DNA from: Amycolatopsis endophytica
GTDB taxonomy: Bacteria > Actinomycetota > Actinomycetes > Mycobacteriales > Pseudonocardiaceae
Direction: 5' to 3'
NCBI RefSeq assembly: GCF_013410405.1
Contig: NZ_JACCFK010000001.1
Coordinates: 1,550,001 to 1,614,000, forward strand
Length of the DNA: 64,000 nt
The notes under the pieces are model-generated. The model was given only the letters and a program-made list of their open reading frames with translations. It was not told where the DNA came from and searched no databases. Below, piece by piece: positions 62,423-64,000 of the stretch. Both the position numbers and the translations under genes were made by a program. Positions within the stretch are counted from its first letter, which is position 1, and the number at the start of each line of letters is the position of its first letter.

Positions 62423-63223
62423 ATGTCCGGAAAATCGCCCGTCGTCGCCGTTCTCGGCCTCGGGGAAGCGGGCACCGAGTTCGCCCGCGACCTGCGTGCG
62501 GCCGGGGCCGTCGTGCGCGGGTACGACCCGGCGTTCACCACGGACTTCACCAGTGAGGCCGAGGCCGCCGAAGGGGCTGACCTCGTGCTCAGCGTCAACA
62601 GCTCGGCCGCCGCGGTCGGCGCGCTGCGGGCCGGGCTGCCGAAGGTCAGCGGCGTCTGGGCCGACCTCAACACCGCCTCCCCCGGCAAGAAACGCGAACT
62701 GGCCGCCATCGCGCGCGAGGCCGCCGTCGACTTCGCCGATGTCGCGATCATGGCGCCGGTCCCCGGCAAAGGTCTGACCGTGCCGATGCTCGCCACCGGA
62801 CCCGCCGCCGACGGGGTCGCCAAGATCCTGGGCCCGCTCGGCGCGAAAGTCGAGGTGATGGACGGCGAGGCCGGTCTCGCGGCGGAACGGAAACTGCTGC
62901 GCAGCGTCTTCTTCAAGGGCATGTCCGCGGCGGTCGTCGAAGCGCTGGAAGCGGCTCGCGCGGCGGGCTGCGAGGACTGGCTACGTGGCGTCATCGTCAC
63001 CGAACTCACCGGCGCGAGCGAATCCACTGTGGACCGTCTGGTGACCGGCAGCCACAAGCACGCCAAGCGCCGCACCGCGGAGATGGCCGCCGCCGCGGAG
63101 ATGCTGGGCGACCTTGGCGTGGCCGCGGACGTCGCGGCGGCGTCGCGGGATCAGCTGGCCCGCCTCTCCAACGGCAGCTCGAACGCCACGAGCGTGCCCA
63201 GGCTGGGCGAGGAGTTGAGGTAG
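62423..63223 (+). CDS. 6-phosphogluconate/3-hydroxyisobutyrate dehydrogenase-like protein with DUF1932
   Basis: A 266-residue NAD(P)-dependent dehydrogenase. Residues 8-21 form the nucleotide-binding motif VLGLGEAGTEFARDL. The catalytic-loop region DLNTASPGKK and MAPVPGKGL follow, with the lysine in KLLRSVFFKGM (about 150-160). The C-terminal 110 residues match DUF1932. It likely oxidises a hydroxy acid formed by the DUF6282 enzyme. The ATG has GAGGAGGAA upstream. Its 3' end overlaps the convergent histidine kinase by 73 bp. Confidence 0.85.
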   Translation: MSGKSPVVAVLGLGEAGTEFARDLRAAGAVVRGYDPAFTTDFTSEAEAAEGADLVLSVNSSAAAVGALRAGLPKVSGVWADLNTASPGKKRELAAIAREAAVDFADVAIMAPVPGKGLTVPMLATGPAADGVAKILGPLGAKVEVMDGEAGLAAERKLLRSVFFKGMSAAVVEALEAARAAGCEDWLRGVIVTELTGASESTVDRLVTGSHKHAKRRTAEMAAAAEMLGDLGVAADVAAASRDQLARLSNGSSNATSVPRLGEELR

Positions 63224-64000
63224 AACTTCCCGCCCGCGCGCGTCGCGCGTTCCTCCAGGTGCCGCAGGCCGCGGGTCTGCACGTCCTGCGGCACCCCGGC
63301 GCCGTTGTCGCGGACCCGCAGCCGCACCCCATCGGCGTCACGGACCAGCGTCACCCTCGTCTCGCTCGCCCCCGAGTGCCGGACCACATTGGACAGTGCC
63401 TCGCGCAGCGCGGCGCGGATGTGGTCCGCGCGCTCGGCCGGGATGTCGGCCAGCTCACCGGACAGCTCCAGCGTGGGCGGGAACCCGAGCAGCTCGCCCG
63501 CGATCCGCACCTCGGCACGCGCGGACTCGGCCAGATCCGTGGCCGACGGCTGCTCCGACGCCTCCGGCTCCGGCGACCGCAGCTCGCGTACGGTGTGCCG
63601 GATCTCCTCGATGGTCTCGTCGAGCTGGTCGATCGCCTCGCCGAGCCGGGTCGCGTCGGTCGAGGCGAACCGCTTGCGCATCCGCCGCCGCACCCGGTCC
63701 AGCTGCATGCCCGCCGCGTACAACCGCTGCACGATCACGTCGTGCAGCTCGCGGGCGATGCGCTCGCGCTCCTGGTAGAGCGTGATGCGGTGGCGGTCGT
63801 TGGCGGCCTCGGCCAGCGCCAGCACGACACCGACCTGCGCGGCGAACGCCGTCAGCACCTCGACCATAGCGGGCTCGAACGGGCTACCGGTCCGCTCCCG
63901 GTACACCGCGAGCGCGCCCAGCACCCGGCCACCGGATCCGAACGGCGCCGCCGCGAACGGCCCGAACCGGCGCAGCTCGGACGGCACGTACGGGGCCGTG
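63151..64000 (-). CDS. DevS-like sensor histidine kinase, N-terminus outside window
   Basis: The C-terminal 282 residues are visible. They contain the end of a GAF domain (FGSGGRVLGALAVYRE), the HisKA_3 phospho-acceptor ERERIARELHDVIVQRLYA with its His, and the HATPase_c N-box EALSNVVRHSG and G-box DNGAGVP. The ATP lid GLRHLEERATRAGG completes the domain. This is the NarL-partner type of kinase. The cognate regulator may be the DevR-type gene at 51508 or one beyond the window. The frame stays open past base 64000. Confidence 0.9.
   Translation of the reverse strand, partial: TAPYVPSELRRFGPFAAAPFGSGGRVLGALAVYRERTGSPFEPAMVEVLTAFAAQVGVVLALAEAANDRHRITLYQERERIARELHDVIVQRLYAAGMQLDRVRRRMRKRFASTDATRLGEAIDQLDETIEEIRHTVRELRSPEPEASEQPSATDLAESARAEVRIAGELLGFPPTLELSGELADIPAERADHIRAALREALSNVVRHSGASETRVTLVRDADGVRLRVRDNGAGVPQDVQTRGLRHLEERATRAGGKFYLNSSPSLGTLVAFELPLERRAS

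Overview
The window is about 70% GC actinobacterial DNA, dense in GTG starts, with the cell-wall arabinogalactan genes of the Mycobacteriales/Pseudonocardiales. No mycolic-acid, emb or PE/PPE genes are seen. Gene content and the leaderless promoter style suggest a Pseudonocardiales member, Amycolatopsis-like (inference). Many genes correspond to the M. tuberculosis interval Rv3781-Rv3839, rearranged and with insertions: wzm/wzt, glfT1, glfT2, gtrA, dprE1, dprE2, aftA, ubiA, a PAP2 phosphatase, glf, an Rv3813c-like HAD, serS, Rv3835, Rv3836, Rv3837c and pheA.

Layout. 1-1.65 kb (minus): a nonulosonic-acid pair, NeuB-like (cut by the window edge) and a NeuA-HAD fusion. 1.8-20.5 kb: galactan and arabinan assembly. 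Wzm, Wzt and GlfT1 export and prime the lipid-linked galactan, GlfT2 extends it, Glf makes UDP-Galf, UbiA, PAP2, DprE1 and DprE2 make the arabinose donor decaprenyl-phosphoryl-arabinose, AftA adds the first arabinose, and two further GT-C enzymes sit nearby. An F420-type oxidoreductase and a HAD phosphatase interrupt the region. 20.5-30.9 kb: an AMP ligase divergent from a DegT-fold protein that lacks its PLP lysine, an Fsr-like exporter with its AraC regulator, LhgO, a DUF3558 lipoprotein, an Asp/Glu racemase-family enzyme, SerS, a PRC-barrel stress protein and a haloalkane dehalogenase.

30.9-33.2 kb (minus): a DUF350 membrane protein, a glutathionylspermidine-synthase-like ATP-grasp enzyme and a YgiB/YjfM-like anchored protein, an envelope module of unknown chemistry. 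33.2-42.3 kb: septum-formation protein, minimal metalloprotease, MFS, acyl-CoA synthetase, small anchored proteins, phosphoglycerate mutase-PheA, macro-domain protein, CoaA and a 40-residue membrane peptide. 42.3-47.1 kb (minus): four genes forming two copies of an unnamed A-B gene pair.

47.1-57.9 kb: DUF3024, a membrane-anchored exonuclease with BRCT-like domain, a degenerate secreted nuclease fold with Excalibur motif, carboxylesterase, LuxR response regulator plus a co-transcribed GT-B-like protein, a STAND NTPase with TPRs, a FUSC/MarR pair and a small secreted protein resembling tendamistat. 58-63.2 kb: a catabolic/uptake cluster (ABC transporter, DUF6282 metal-hydrolase-like protein, GntR/FCD regulator, DUF1932 dehydrogenase) tied together by two palindromic operators. 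The window ends inside a DevS-like histidine kinase.

No rRNA, tRNA, CRISPR, insertion sequence or prophage was recognised, and no stretch over 300 bases lacks a gene. The longest gaps are 57867-58107 (21-bp repeats), 34517-34675, 1648-1800 and 38626-38777. Small repeats of note are a 21-bp tandem repeat family at two sites and a long palindrome near 29.9 kb. About fifteen genes start directly after a TAnnnT-type -10 box, which implies widespread leaderless transcription.
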